64,000 bases of DNA from DATLXU01 sp035575515 (GTDB lineage Bacteria > Acidobacteriota > Blastocatellia > UBA7656): positions 1-64,000 of the forward strand of contig DATLXU010000134.1 of the NCBI GenBank assembly GCA_035575515.1. Reading direction: 5' to 3'. The stretch's first letter is position 1; each line of letters starts with the position of its first letter. The notes beneath the pieces were generated by a model. It did no database searches, had not been told where the DNA came from, and saw nothing but the letters and a program-made list of their open reading frames with translations. Both the position numbers and the translations under genes were made by a program. This document shows positions 24,497 through 33,081 of this stretch, piece by piece.

Positions 24497-26734
24497 ATGT
24501 CGGGACAAACGGATGACCTCCCGCGCGCTCTCACACCCGGAGCGCAACGCCTTATAGAGGCAGCCGCGCAAAAGCAGAAGGAATTCGGGCAGGAACAACT
24601 TTCAATCGAGCACTGGCTGCTGGCTTTGATCGAGCGTCACGCTCCGATGGCCGAAGCGATGGCCGCCGGGTTCAACGCCGCGCTGTTGCGCCAGCAGTTG
24701 AGCGAGCGCGTGCGTCAAGGTGGCGCGAGCAAGCCGCTCGATAAAGAGAGCGTTTTGAAACTGGCAAACGAGCGCGCCGCCGCTCGCAGCAAAGATGAGA
24801 TAGGCGAGCGCGACCTCGCCGCTGCGATCCTCACAGCCGATGGCTACACGATAATCGAGCAATCCGCCGCGCCGCCTCCTGTTACGTCTCAACCGCAAAC
24901 CACAGCGCCGCCATCAAATCAAACCGATTCTTCGCAGGTCGTGCCTGCGGCTGCGGATTACAGGCCGCGCGCGAAGCAACCGACCCCGACGCTTGAGCAG
25001 TTCGGGCGCGACCTGACGCGCGAAGCAACCGCAGGCAAGCTGCCGCCGTTTGTCGGGCGCGAAGAAGAGATTCAGCTCGCGCTTGAAACGCTATGCCGCC
25101 GCACGAAGCGCAACCCCGTGCTCGTAGGCCCGGCGGGCGTTGGCAAGACCGCAATAGTCGAAGGATTGGCGCAACGAATTGTCGCGGGCGACGTGCCCGA
25201 CTTGTTGAAAGGCTCGCGGCTGCTTGCGATTCAGCCTTCGACGCTCGTTGCGGGCGCAAGCCTTATGGGCGAAGTCGAAAAGCGAATGAAGGCGATAATC
25301 TCGGAAGCGAGCCAGGACGGAGTGCTGCTTTTCATTGACGAAGTGCATTCGATCATGGGGGCGGGCGGGCGCGAGGGCACATCCGACATCGCGAGCCTGC
25401 TCAAGCCTGCGCTCTCGCGCGGCGAGCTTGCTTGCATTGCCGCGACGACTGATGACGAGTATCGCCGATTCATCGAAACCGACGCGGCGCTTGAGCGTCG
25501 CTTTCAGCCGATTCGCATAAACGAGTTGAGCATTGATCAAACCTTCGCTGTGCTTGCGGCGATTCGTGATGAATACGAGCGGCATCGCAACGTGCAGGTC
25601 GCAGATGACGTGCTCCGGTGGCTGCTCGATTTCGCCGACCGCTCGTTGCGCAATCGCTACTTCCCCGACAAAGCGGTTGACCTGCTCGAGCAATGCGTCG
25701 CTCACGCGATAGCTCGCGGCAAGAAGGTTGTTGATCTGGCGACGGCCAGGACAGTCGCGCAACGAATGATAGGGATGCCGATTGAATCGGCTGAGAGGCA
25801 GGAGCAGTTAAAAGAAGCTCTGCTCGAACGCGCGCTGCTCGTTGACGAAGATATTCGCTCGCTGCTCAATCGCCTGAACGTGACGATGCGCGGGCTTGAT
25901 TTGAAGCCCGCGCGCCCGAATGCGGTAATCCTGTTGATTGACGATTCGGCGGCGAATGGCGAGGCTTTGTCTGAAACGATTGCGAGCGCGATGTTTGGGT
26001 CAGGTGATCGCGTTGTGACGATTGACTTCAGCCGCTTCACGCAATCGCACGACATAACAATGCTGATAGGCGCGCCGCCCGGTTATATTGGCTACAGCGA
26101 ATCGCTGCCGCTGCATCGAGTGGCGCAGATGCCCTGGTGTGTGCTGAGGTGCGAAAACATTCACGCGTGCCATCCTTCGATTCTCGAAGTGCTGACGAAC
26201 GCGCTGGCCGAAGGCTTCATCACGGATGCGCGCGGCAAGCGAATCTATCTGAGCGACACGGTTGTTGTGCTGACGGCTGACATCAGGCTCGAATCGCGCC
26301 GCAGGATTCCCGGATTTCAAAACCACGAACCGGCGCGAGAGCACGCGGGTCGTGACGCGGCGCGCCTTGCAGCCGAAGCCGTTTTGGGAGCGGAGCTTGT
26401 CGCGCAGAGCGATCTTGTGTGCGCCGAAGTGTTGACGAACGAGCAGGCGTGGCGGCGCTGGCTCGAACGACGGCTGCTGAAAGATATTTCGGACCGCTAC
26501 CAGAAGCAGGGCGTGGGGTTGAAGTGGGACGAGAGCTTGATTGATTGGTTGATGAAGCAGAAAGATTCTCATCCGAATCAGCGCGATTGGGAGCGGCTGG
26601 TTGACGAGCGACTCAGCCCCGCGCTTGTGAGTCAACTGCCTCAGAGCGAAACGGAAGAAGCGAAGTCGCTTGTGATTCGTTGGGATGGGTCAGACATTCA
26701 GGTCGAAATTCAGAAACCGGAAGAAAGGAGCTAG
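24497..26734 (+). CDS. ClpC/ClpB-like AAA+ ATPase with degenerate second ATPase domain
   Basis: 745 residues from ATG 24497 after AAGGGA. Two Clp-N repeats (to about 125), a Pro/Gln linker, then a normal first AAA domain: Walker A GPAGVGKT (about 210), Walker B LLFIDEVHS, arginine finger ALERRF. The second AAA domain keeps its fold and pore loop (GAPPGYIGY, about 526) but has lost Walker A (LLIDDSAANGEAL where GPTGVGKTE is normal), Walker B (VLRCENIHAC for LLDEIEKAH) and the sensor Asn (VLTADI). It should thread substrates but hydrolyse ATP only in ring one. A YbjN-like gene follows 2 bases later. Confidence 0.85.
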   Translation: MSGQTDDLPRALTPGAQRLIEAAAQKQKEFGQEQLSIEHWLLALIERHAPMAEAMAAGFNAALLRQQLSERVRQGGASKPLDKESVLKLANERAAARSKDEIGERDLAAAILTADGYTIIEQSAAPPPVTSQPQTTAPPSNQTDSSQVVPAAADYRPRAKQPTPTLEQFGRDLTREATAGKLPPFVGREEEIQLALETLCRRTKRNPVLVGPAGVGKTAIVEGLAQRIVAGDVPDLLKGSRLLAIQPSTLVAGASLMGEVEKRMKAIISEASQDGVLLFIDEVHSIMGAGGREGTSDIASLLKPALSRGELACIAATTDDEYRRFIETDAALERRFQPIRINELSIDQTFAVLAAIRDEYERHRNVQVADDVLRWLLDFADRSLRNRYFPDKAVDLLEQCVAHAIARGKKVVDLATARTVAQRMIGMPIESAERQEQLKEALLERALLVDEDIRSLLNRLNVTMRGLDLKPARPNAVILLIDDSAANGEALSETIASAMFGSGDRVVTIDFSRFTQSHDITMLIGAPPGYIGYSESLPLHRVAQMPWCVLRCENIHACHPSILEVLTNALAEGFITDARGKRIYLSDTVVVLTADIRLESRRRIPGFQNHEPAREHAGRDAARLAAEAVLGAELVAQSDLVCAEVLTNEQAWRRWLERRLLKDISDRYQKQGVGLKWDESLIDWLMKQKDSHPNQRDWERLVDERLSPALVSQLPQSETEEAKSLVIRWDGSDIQVEIQKPEERS

Positions 26735-26736
26735 TT

Positions 26737-27183
26737 ATGGAATTCCAAACCGAAACACAAAAGGCCGTTTATGAAAAGATAATCCCATGGTTGAAAGAGA
26801 TTTTTGGCGAGCACTTCACGCGCGTTCGCGACGACGCGCCGATAGTAAATATCTATGTTGGCTCCGCGCTTGCGCAGGTGGGCGTATTCGCGTGGGGCGA
26901 CAAAGAAGCGATCATCAACACGCGCTCGTATGTTGTAAGCGGCGCGGAGATAACGCAGGACTTGATGCAGTACCTGCTCCGCGAGAACACGCAGAAATAC
27001 TTCGGAGCGTTCGGGCTTGAGGAAGGCAACCATATTGTCTTTGAGCACTGCATCGTTGGCTCGACCTGCGACAAGGAAGAGTTGAAGGCATCGGTCGTAG
27101 CAGTGGCAATGACTGCGGACGATTATGACGACAAGATAGTAGCTCGCTGGGGCGGCCAGCGCATGCTCGACCGCTTGCAGTAG
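26737..27183 (+). CDS. YbjN / type III chaperone-like small protein
   Basis: 148 residues from ATG 26737, two bases after the Clp-like stop, with AAAGGAG inside the end of that gene. No signal peptide. Fold pattern: AVYEKIIPWLKEIFGE, VNIYVGSALAQVGVFAWGDKEAIINTRSYV, LMQYLLRENTQKYFGAFGLEEGNHIVFEH and a C-terminal helix with DDYDDKIVARWGGQ. This is the YbjN/CesT-like chaperone layout. Tight coupling to the ATPase suggests it is an adaptor or substrate chaperone for it (inference). Two exported relatives lie next to metH. Confidence 0.65.
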   Translation: MEFQTETQKAVYEKIIPWLKEIFGEHFTRVRDDAPIVNIYVGSALAQVGVFAWGDKEAIINTRSYVVSGAEITQDLMQYLLRENTQKYFGAFGLEEGNHIVFEHCIVGSTCDKEELKASVVAVAMTADDYDDKIVARWGGQRMLDRLQ

Positions 27184-27244
27184 ATAGCTTGAGCACAGGA
27201 AGCTGAGCGGGTTCGTCGCGAGAGACCCTTCGGCTTGGCGCGTA

Positions 27245-28147
27245 ATGAACCGGAAGATTCATCTCTTCATCGTTAAAGTCGCAGTTGCGCTATTAGCGCT
27301 TCCCGTTTCGTATGCTCTACCGACGCCAGGCCAATCGCAGGCGCGGCAACAAACGAAACCGATTCAATCTTCTTCTCAAGCAGACAATTCGGATGATGAT
27401 CTGATAAATCCTGATCGGCCCGGCATAGCTGACGGCAGCGCGGTAATCGGCCCTAAGAAGATTCAAGTCGAGAGCGGCTTTCAGGAAGAATTTCGCCGTC
27501 AGGAAAATACGCGCGAGCACACGCTCTTTTTCCCCACGCTGCTGCGAATCGGAATAACCAGCCGCTGCGAGGCGCGCATTGAAAGCAACACGTTCACAAG
27601 AACAAGCGACTTTGACTCATCAAACATAACTCATCACGCCTCTGGATTGGCGCCCTTTTCGCTCGGTATCAAATACCAGATAGAAGATTCCAAAGGCTTG
27701 AAGCATCCTTCTGTTGGAGCCATCGCTCGCATATTTCCAGATTGGGGGACGAGCGTTTTTCGCACGCATCACGTCACGGGCGATCTGAGGCTTGCGGCTG
27801 ACTGGGACTTCGCGCCGAAGATGAAACTGTCGCTCAATCCCAACGCTGGAATCGGGGTTTACGAAGACGATCAGGGCAGAGAGTTTACCGCCAAGTTGTT
27901 GGCGGCGACGTTGAATTATCTTCCAAGCAAGAGGCTCAACCCTTTCATTGATTTCGGATTGCAGGCTCCAGAAGAGAAGAAAGGCAACTCGTCCGTCATT
28001 GTTGATGCGGGCGTTGCTTACATCATCGGGCGCAACCTTCAGCTTGATGCAAGCGTAGGCGCTGGAGCTCATGGCAATACGCCGCCGCACCCATTCGTAT
28101 CATTCGGTGTTAGCTTCAGATCAAACTTCGTGCGACATGGAAAATAA
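27245..28147 (+). CDS. Outer-membrane transporter-like protein (MetA-pathway/porin type)
   Basis: 300 residues with a signal sequence (LFIVKVAVALLALPVSYA). The motif NPDRPGIADGSAVIGPKK, then QVESGFQEEF, marks the 'transporter' beta-barrel family related to the phenol-degradation MetA-type proteins. The rest alternates beta strands with aromatic ends (PSVGAIARIFPDWG, LAADWDFAPKMKLSLNPNAGIGVY, LNPFIDFGLQAPEE) and ends in FVSFGVSFRSNF. An outer-membrane barrel is predicted; the cargo is unknown. It has no clear ribosome site. Confidence 0.7.
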   Translation: MNRKIHLFIVKVAVALLALPVSYALPTPGQSQARQQTKPIQSSSQADNSDDDLINPDRPGIADGSAVIGPKKIQVESGFQEEFRRQENTREHTLFFPTLLRIGITSRCEARIESNTFTRTSDFDSSNITHHASGLAPFSLGIKYQIEDSKGLKHPSVGAIARIFPDWGTSVFRTHHVTGDLRLAADWDFAPKMKLSLNPNAGIGVYEDDQGREFTAKLLAATLNYLPSKRLNPFIDFGLQAPEEKKGNSSVIVDAGVAYIIGRNLQLDASVGAGAHGNTPPHPFVSFGVSFRSNFVRHGK

Positions 28148-28193
28148 GAGCGCGCGTGATGGCTGAATACTCGCCGTTTTTCATTTGCCTTTC

Positions 28194-28222
28194 TTGACAC
28201 CCTATACCTGCTTTGTTAGATT
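28194..28222 (+). promoter_or_regulatory. Promoter of the cytochrome / aldehyde dehydrogenase genes
   Basis: TTGACA (28194-28199), 17 bases, TAGATT (28217-28222): the same boxes and spacing as the promoter at 3791-3819. Confidence 0.65.
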
Positions 28223-28268
28223 CGCCATTTAGGCGACTCACCGCGAAAGCAACCGTGCGCTCGGCTTT

Positions 28269-28604
28269 ATGAATAAGAAAGACCTGATCTTTATTTCCAT
28301 CGCTGTCGGCGTAATCGGACTGTTCATCTTTCTATCGCTCATCGGAAAAAAGCCCAAGCCGTTAAACGCCACCGATTATCACGCGACCGTCACCGCTCAG
28401 ACCACGCGCGATGAATGCCTCGCCTGTCACGCTCCTGAAGCCGCCGCGCCGATGCCCGCCAATCATCCTCAAAAGGGACGCTGGGATGATCGCAAAGGCA
28501 CTAACTGCCTTGTCTGTCACAAGCCGCCAGCAAGAGCCGCCTTCATACTTTTACCAGCATACAGGGAGGGAAAATCTTTATGGCTAAACCTGCTGCAAAA
28601 GTGA
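28269..28604 (+). CDS. Membrane-anchored dihaem cytochrome c-like protein
   Basis: 111 residues. An N-terminal membrane anchor (LIFISIAVGVIGLFIFLSLIG) is followed by two CxxCH haem-binding motifs, CLACH and CLVCH, and several extra His that could be distal ligands (DYHATV, NHPQKG). A small periplasm-facing electron carrier is expected. The last ~20 residues run over the ribosome site and first codons of the aldehyde dehydrogenase gene (25-base overlap) and look unlike a normal end, so a frameshift near 28530 that hides an earlier stop is possible. Confidence 0.7.
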   Translation: MNKKDLIFISIAVGVIGLFIFLSLIGKKPKPLNATDYHATVTAQTTRDECLACHAPEAAAPMPANHPQKGRWDDRKGTNCLVCHKPPARAAFILLPAYREGKSLWLNLLQK

Positions 28605-30103
28605 AATCAGAGTACCGCAATTTTATAAACGGTGAATGGGTAGCTCCATCATCAAACAACTACATCGAAAATCACAACCCCGCAGACACGCGCGACCTCG
28701 TTGGCCGATTCCCCGCTTCAACCGCAGAAGACGTTGACCGCGCGGTTGATGTCGCCGAAGAGGCGTTTCACCGCTGGCGCAAAGTGCCCGCGCCGCGCCG
28801 CGCAGAGATTCTTTTCCGCGCTGGCGAAATTCTGATTGAGCGCAAAGAAGCTTACGCGCGCGACATGACGCGCGAGATGGGCAAAGTCCTCAAGGAGACT
28901 CGCGGCGACGTGCAGGAAGCCATTGATATGACTTACTTCATCGCGGGCGAGGGCCGCCGACTTCACGGCTATACGACCAAAGCAGAGCTTCCGAACAAGT
29001 ACGCGATGTGCACGCGCGAACCCGTTGGCGTGTGCGCTCTCATCACGCCATGGAATTTTCCGATGGCAATACCTTCGTGGAAGATTCTGCCCGCGCTCGT
29101 CTGCGGCAACTCCGTCATCATCAAGCCAGCCGAAGACACGCCGCTTTCGACTTATAACCTCGTCGAAGCGCTCACGGAAGCGGGCGTGCCAGCAGGCGTG
29201 CTGAACATAGTCGCGGGTCGCGGCACAGAAGTCGGCAAAGCGTTGCTTGAGCATCCGAAGGTGCGGTTGGTTTCATTCACAGGCTCGACCGAAGTTGGCC
29301 GCATCGTTGGCCGCGCGGCTGCCGAGACGGACAAGATTTGCTCGTTAGAGATGGGCGGCAAGAACGTCATCATAATAATGGAAGACGCCGACCTTGAGCT
29401 TGCGCTCGAAGGCGTGTTGTGGGGCGCGTTCGGGACTACGGGCCAGCGATGCACCGCCGCCTCGCGCGTCGTCGTCCATAAAAAAGTCGCGAAGAAATTT
29501 ACGAATATGCTCGTTGATAGAACCAAGCAACTCAAGCTCGGCAATGGTCTCAGCGACAAAACTGATGTCGGCCCGGTCATCAATCAAGACGCGGTTGACA
29601 AGATTCTGGAATACATCGAGATCGGCCAGCGCGAAGACAAAGCGAAGCTCCTGTGCGGCGGCCATCGCGCGGAAAAGGGCGACCTCAAGCACGGCTACTT
29701 CATCGAGCCTACGGTCTTCGCTGGAGTTCAACCGCAGATGCGAATCGCGCAGGAAGAAATCTTCGGGCCTGTGGTCTCTGTAATTGAATGCCGCGATCTC
29801 GACCACGCAGTTGAAATAGCCAACGGCGTGAAGTATGGGCTTTCGGCTTCGATCTACACCAGGGACACGAACCGCGCTTTTCGCGCTATGGAAGACGTGC
29901 AGACCGGAATCTTTTATGTGAACGCATCAACTATCGGCGCGGAAGTTCATCTGCCGTTTGGCGGCACGAAGGCTACTGGAAACGGCCATCGCGAAGGTGG
30001 CACGCAGGTGCTCGACATCTTCTCGGAATGGAAGGCCGTTTACGTTGACTATTCGGGCAAGCTGCAACGCGCGCAGATTGATACGCCAAGTCCGATTGGA
30101 TAG
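28580..30103 (+). CDS. NAD(P)-dependent aldehyde dehydrogenase
   Basis: 507 residues of the aldehyde dehydrogenase superfamily. Motifs: TPWNFPMAIPSWK, the NAD-binding SFTGSTEVGR, general base Glu in LEMGGKN (residue about 256), and the catalytic Cys in GTTGQRCTAASR (about 290). The closest look is to semialdehyde dehydrogenases (aminoadipate, succinate or ketoglutarate semialdehyde); the substrate is not certain. It starts at ATG 28580 after GGAGGG. The alanine dehydrogenase gene follows after a 114-base gap filled by a palindrome, which suggests amino-acid catabolism. Confidence 0.9.
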   Translation: MAKPAAKVKSEYRNFINGEWVAPSSNNYIENHNPADTRDLVGRFPASTAEDVDRAVDVAEEAFHRWRKVPAPRRAEILFRAGEILIERKEAYARDMTREMGKVLKETRGDVQEAIDMTYFIAGEGRRLHGYTTKAELPNKYAMCTREPVGVCALITPWNFPMAIPSWKILPALVCGNSVIIKPAEDTPLSTYNLVEALTEAGVPAGVLNIVAGRGTEVGKALLEHPKVRLVSFTGSTEVGRIVGRAAAETDKICSLEMGGKNVIIIMEDADLELALEGVLWGAFGTTGQRCTAASRVVVHKKVAKKFTNMLVDRTKQLKLGNGLSDKTDVGPVINQDAVDKILEYIEIGQREDKAKLLCGGHRAEKGDLKHGYFIEPTVFAGVQPQMRIAQEEIFGPVVSVIECRDLDHAVEIANGVKYGLSASIYTRDTNRAFRAMEDVQTGIFYVNASTIGAEVHLPFGGTKATGNGHREGGTQVLDIFSEWKAVYVDYSGKLQRAQIDTPSPIG

Positions 30104-30105
30104 CA

Positions 30106-30201
30106 CAGTGGTCAGGGATCAGGGGCCAAGGGGCCAGGGCTGATTGAAGAGATAGCGGTTCCAACAGAGTTTCTTCTCTTTTCCCTGATCCCCGACCACT
30201 G
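30106..30201. repeat. Palindromic intergenic repeat between aldehyde and alanine dehydrogenases
   Basis: CAGTGGTCAGGGATCAGGG (30106-30124) pairs with 30183-30201 at 18 of 19 positions. Confidence 0.7.
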
Positions 30202-30217
30202 ACCTCAAGGAGAAAGC

Positions 30218-31330
30218 ATGATCGTAGGATTGCCAAAGGAAGTTAAGGACAACGAATACCGCGTGGGACTTGTGCCCGCAGGCGTGAAGGCGCTGACCGA
30301 TGCGGGCCATACGGTTCTGGTTCAAACAACGGCGGGCGAAGGGTCGGGAATATCGAACGAAGAGTACATGACCGCAGGCGGCGAGATAGTCGACACAGCC
30401 GAAGAGGTCTGGTCGCGCGCCGACATGGTCGTCAAGGTTAAAGAGCCTGTCCCATCAGAATACGGCTTTCTGCGCGAGGAACTGATCCTGTTCACCTACC
30501 TGCACCTCGCGCCTGCGCGCGAACTCACGAAGGCGATGCTCGACAGCGGCGTGACGGGCGTGGCGTATGAAACAATCACAAACGATCAGGGACACCTGCC
30601 GCTGCTTACACCTATGAGCGAAGTTGCCGGGCGCATGTCAATTCAGGTCGGCGCGACTTATCTGGAAAAGATAAACGGCGGGCGCGGCGTTTTGCTTGGC
30701 GGAGTGCCGGGCGTGGCTCCGGGCCGCGTCACGATAATAGGCGGCGGAGTCGTTGGAACAAACGCAGCGAAGATGGCCGTAGGGCTTGGCGCATCTGTCA
30801 TCATCATTGACCGCGATCTTGAGCGATTGCGCTATCTCGACGACATATTCGGCAGCCGCATCCGCACGCTCGCGTCGAACCCTTACACGATAGCCGAGTC
30901 GGTCGCTGCATCGGACCTTGTTGTCGGGGCGGTGTTGGTTCCGGGAGCGGCTGCGCCGAAGCTTGTGACGCGCGAGATGCTGCGAGCGATGCCGCGCGGA
31001 TCGGTCATCGTTGACGTGGCGGTAGATCAGGGCGGCTGCATCGAGACTACGAAGCCCACGACCCACAGCCAGCCGACTTATTACGTTGAGAATGTTCTTC
31101 ATTATGGCGTGACGAATATGCCGGGAGCAGTGCCGCGCACTTCGACCTTCGCGCTGACGAACGTGACGCTGCCGTTCGCGTTGAAGCTGGCAAAGTATGG
31201 CGCGGTCGAAGCCTTCAAGCGCGACCCGCACCTGAAGAACGGCGCGAACACTTACAAAGGCAGAGTCGTTTACGAAGCCGTCGCGCAGGATCAGGGACTT
31301 GACTATACGCCGATTGACAAGCTGCTGTAG
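30218..31330 (+). CDS. ald: Alanine dehydrogenase
   Basis: 370 residues, the normal length. N-terminal MIVGLPKEVKDNEYRVGL, substrate-site Lys in MVVKVKEPVPSEY, and LFTYLHLA; the Rossmann motif VTIIGGGVVGTNAAKMA (about 170) with IIDRD ending strand two; and PGAVPRTSTFALTN near the C-terminus. It interconverts alanine and pyruvate/ammonia with NAD in the cytosol. A clear AAGGAGA site precedes ATG 30218. No tight partner. Confidence 0.95.
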   Translation: MIVGLPKEVKDNEYRVGLVPAGVKALTDAGHTVLVQTTAGEGSGISNEEYMTAGGEIVDTAEEVWSRADMVVKVKEPVPSEYGFLREELILFTYLHLAPARELTKAMLDSGVTGVAYETITNDQGHLPLLTPMSEVAGRMSIQVGATYLEKINGGRGVLLGGVPGVAPGRVTIIGGGVVGTNAAKMAVGLGASVIIIDRDLERLRYLDDIFGSRIRTLASNPYTIAESVAASDLVVGAVLVPGAAAPKLVTREMLRAMPRGSVIVDVAVDQGGCIETTKPTTHSQPTYYVENVLHYGVTNMPGAVPRTSTFALTNVTLPFALKLAKYGAVEAFKRDPHLKNGANTYKGRVVYEAVAQDQGLDYTPIDKLL

Positions 31331-31640
31331 TGCAACGTGCCTGCTAGGCGATCGCGGTCGGACAGGGGAATGGGGGTGTCTCACTCATTGTCCCTTTCGC
31401 CGGCCCATCGCCACACCTTTATGCACCGTCCTGCCTCGGCTAAAAATGATTGACTAACCGAATCACGACGCGTAGTATTTTTCATCGCCAGATCAGATTT
31501 TTCGCATAGATTTCAGGCCGGGCTTGCTTTATCAATTAGCGAAAGAAGACCACTGCGTTCACGGGGGATGAATTTTGCGGGTTGAGCGGGCTGAATGCCT
31601 GCGATAAGCCCTATAGGTTGCAATGCGGAATAATGCGATA
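31331..31640. other. Intergenic region before the IS200/IS605 remnant, no gene seen
   Basis: About 310 bases. No convincing frame. It probably contains the left edge of the decayed IS200/IS605 element or flanking chromosome; I could not place a left-end hairpin. Confidence 0.35.
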
Positions 31641-31649
31641 AAAACGGCG

Positions 31650-31866
31650 CTTCTTGTTGCGAGGATGAAGCTGAATCAGCAAATCTCGAAACTCGTAAAC
31701 AGTCTCAAGGGAGTGACCGCACGGCGAGCGGTTTCAAGAGTTCAAGTGGCTCAGGAATCGTCTTTGTCGTGGACACCTTTGGAGTCCGTCTTACTTCATT
31801 GTGACCGTCGGCGGCGCGCCTTTGGACGCCATCAGAAAGTACGTTGAGAGTCAGCGACAGGGATAA
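31650..31866 (+). pseudogene. IS200/IS605 TnpA (Y1 transposase), C-terminal remnant
   Basis: In one frame: QISKLVNSLKGVTARR; after a shift near 31730: FQEFKWLRNRL, GHLWSPSYFIVTVGG and DAIRKYVESQ. These are the C-terminal blocks of the HUH/Y1 transposase, with the helix that carries the catalytic Tyr (in RKYVESQ). The N-terminal half with the HUH metal site is missing. The stop TAA at 31864-31866 directly abuts the tnpB start. The element cannot move by itself. Confidence 0.8.
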
Positions 31867-32949
31867 ATGCAAAGAGCGTTCAAATACAGAATCTATCCGA
31901 GCAAGGCGCAAGCCCGCAAACTTGACGCGACGTTGGCGCTTTGCTGCGAACTCTACAACGCTGGGTTGCAGGAACGCAGAGACGCAGGGCGCATCAATCG
32001 AACAACGGTCAACTATCACACGCAGGCTATTCAGTTGCCCGAAATCAAGAGCGTTCGCCCCGAACTCGGCACGGTTCACTCTCAGGTGTTGCAAGACGTC
32101 CTCAGACGACTGGAAAAAGCCTTTAACGCCTTCTTTCGCAGACTCAAAGTTGGCGAGAAACCGGGCTTTCCGCGCTTTCGTTCTCGCGCTCGAAACAGCA
32201 TCACGTACCTCCAAACCGGCTTTGCTCTCAAGGCGGGCAAGCTGCAACTCTCTAAAATCGGCAAGGTGAAAATCAAGTTGCACCGCCCCGTTGAAGGCAA
32301 GGTAAAGACGCTGACTATCACCCGCAGTTCTACGGGCAAATGGTTCGCGTGCTTTTGTGTCGAGTGTGAGCCAGAACCACTGCCTGCCACGACAGATGCA
32401 ACGGGTGTTGACTGCGGGCTGAAAGCGTTTGCCGTGCTGTCGAATGGTGAACAGGTCGCTAACCCGAAATTCTTTCGCGTTGAAGAAAAGCGACTGGCAA
32501 AGGCTCAAAAGAAACTGAGCGCCGCTAGGAAAGGCTCGCCAGAGCGCCACAAGCGGGGCAACTTTGCTCATCCAGAAAGTCGCAAACTCCTCAACCGCTT
32601 TGGAATTATCGTATTTGAAAATTTGAACATTCGCGGGATGCTCAAGAACTCTCGGCTCGCCAAATCCATCGCGGATGCGGCGTGGGGTCAACTTGTCGAG
32701 TTCACAACGTACAAGGCTGAAAGTGCCGGGCGTCGTGTGGTGCAAGTAAATCCGCGCAACACGAGCCAGATGTGTAGCGGCTGCGGTGAGATAATCCCTA
32801 AAAGTTTGAGCGTTCGTATCCATGATTGTCCCGGCTGTGATCTGGTCTTAGACCGCACCCACAACGCCGCTATAAACATTCTAGCTCTGGGGCTACAGGG
32901 CCTTCCGCAATCGCGGATAGAAGCCGCGCCGCTTCAGGGCGCGGAGTAG
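31867..32949 (+). CDS. tnpB: TnpB (IS605 OrfB) RNA-guided nuclease homologue, probably internally deleted
   Basis: 360 residues. N-terminal helical domain (AFKYRIYPSKAQARKLD...), then a RuvC domain with Asp182 (TGVDCGLKAF), Glu251 (IIVFENLNI) and Asp329 (VLDRTHNAAIN). A zinc ribbon has Cys 303/306 and 321/324. All three catalytic residues are present. Compared with the usual layout, about 13-15 residues seem to be missing between KGSPERHKR and GNFAHPESRKL (after residue 230), the helical part of RuvC next to the second catalytic motif. TnpB cuts DNA guided by a right-end RNA; this copy may be impaired. Confidence 0.85.
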   Translation: MQRAFKYRIYPSKAQARKLDATLALCCELYNAGLQERRDAGRINRTTVNYHTQAIQLPEIKSVRPELGTVHSQVLQDVLRRLEKAFNAFFRRLKVGEKPGFPRFRSRARNSITYLQTGFALKAGKLQLSKIGKVKIKLHRPVEGKVKTLTITRSSTGKWFACFCVECEPEPLPATTDATGVDCGLKAFAVLSNGEQVANPKFFRVEEKRLAKAQKKLSAARKGSPERHKRGNFAHPESRKLLNRFGIIVFENLNIRGMLKNSRLAKSIADAAWGQLVEFTTYKAESAGRRVVQVNPRNTSQMCSGCGEIIPKSLSVRIHDCPGCDLVLDRTHNAAINILALGLQGLPQSRIEAAPLQGAE

Positions 32950-32952
32950 TCA
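32924..32952 (+). ncRNA. Right-end hairpin / expected 3' end of the TnpB guide RNA (omega RNA)
   Basis: CCGCGCC, GCTTCAG loop, GGCGCGG, then AGTAGTCAC: the usual hairpin and tail at the right end of IS605-type elements, overlapping the last codons of tnpB. In studied elements the guide RNA scaffold ends here and the next 16-20 bases outside act as guide. The RNA boundary is not determined from sequence alone. Confidence 0.5.
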
Positions 32953-33081
32953 CTTATAATTGCGATGCTGGGATACTTATTGTATCGAAAGCCATATATT
33001 CTTAACGGTAAGGTTTGGTTAAATATACTCATCCTGAGAGGGCGGGCAAACAATGATTATTCACGATGAAAGGACGAGAAT

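Noticed and set aside
31867..32949. A Cas12f-like CRISPR effector
   Set aside because: Length, a preceding TnpA remnant and the right-end hairpin fit TnpB; no CRISPR repeats are present in the window.
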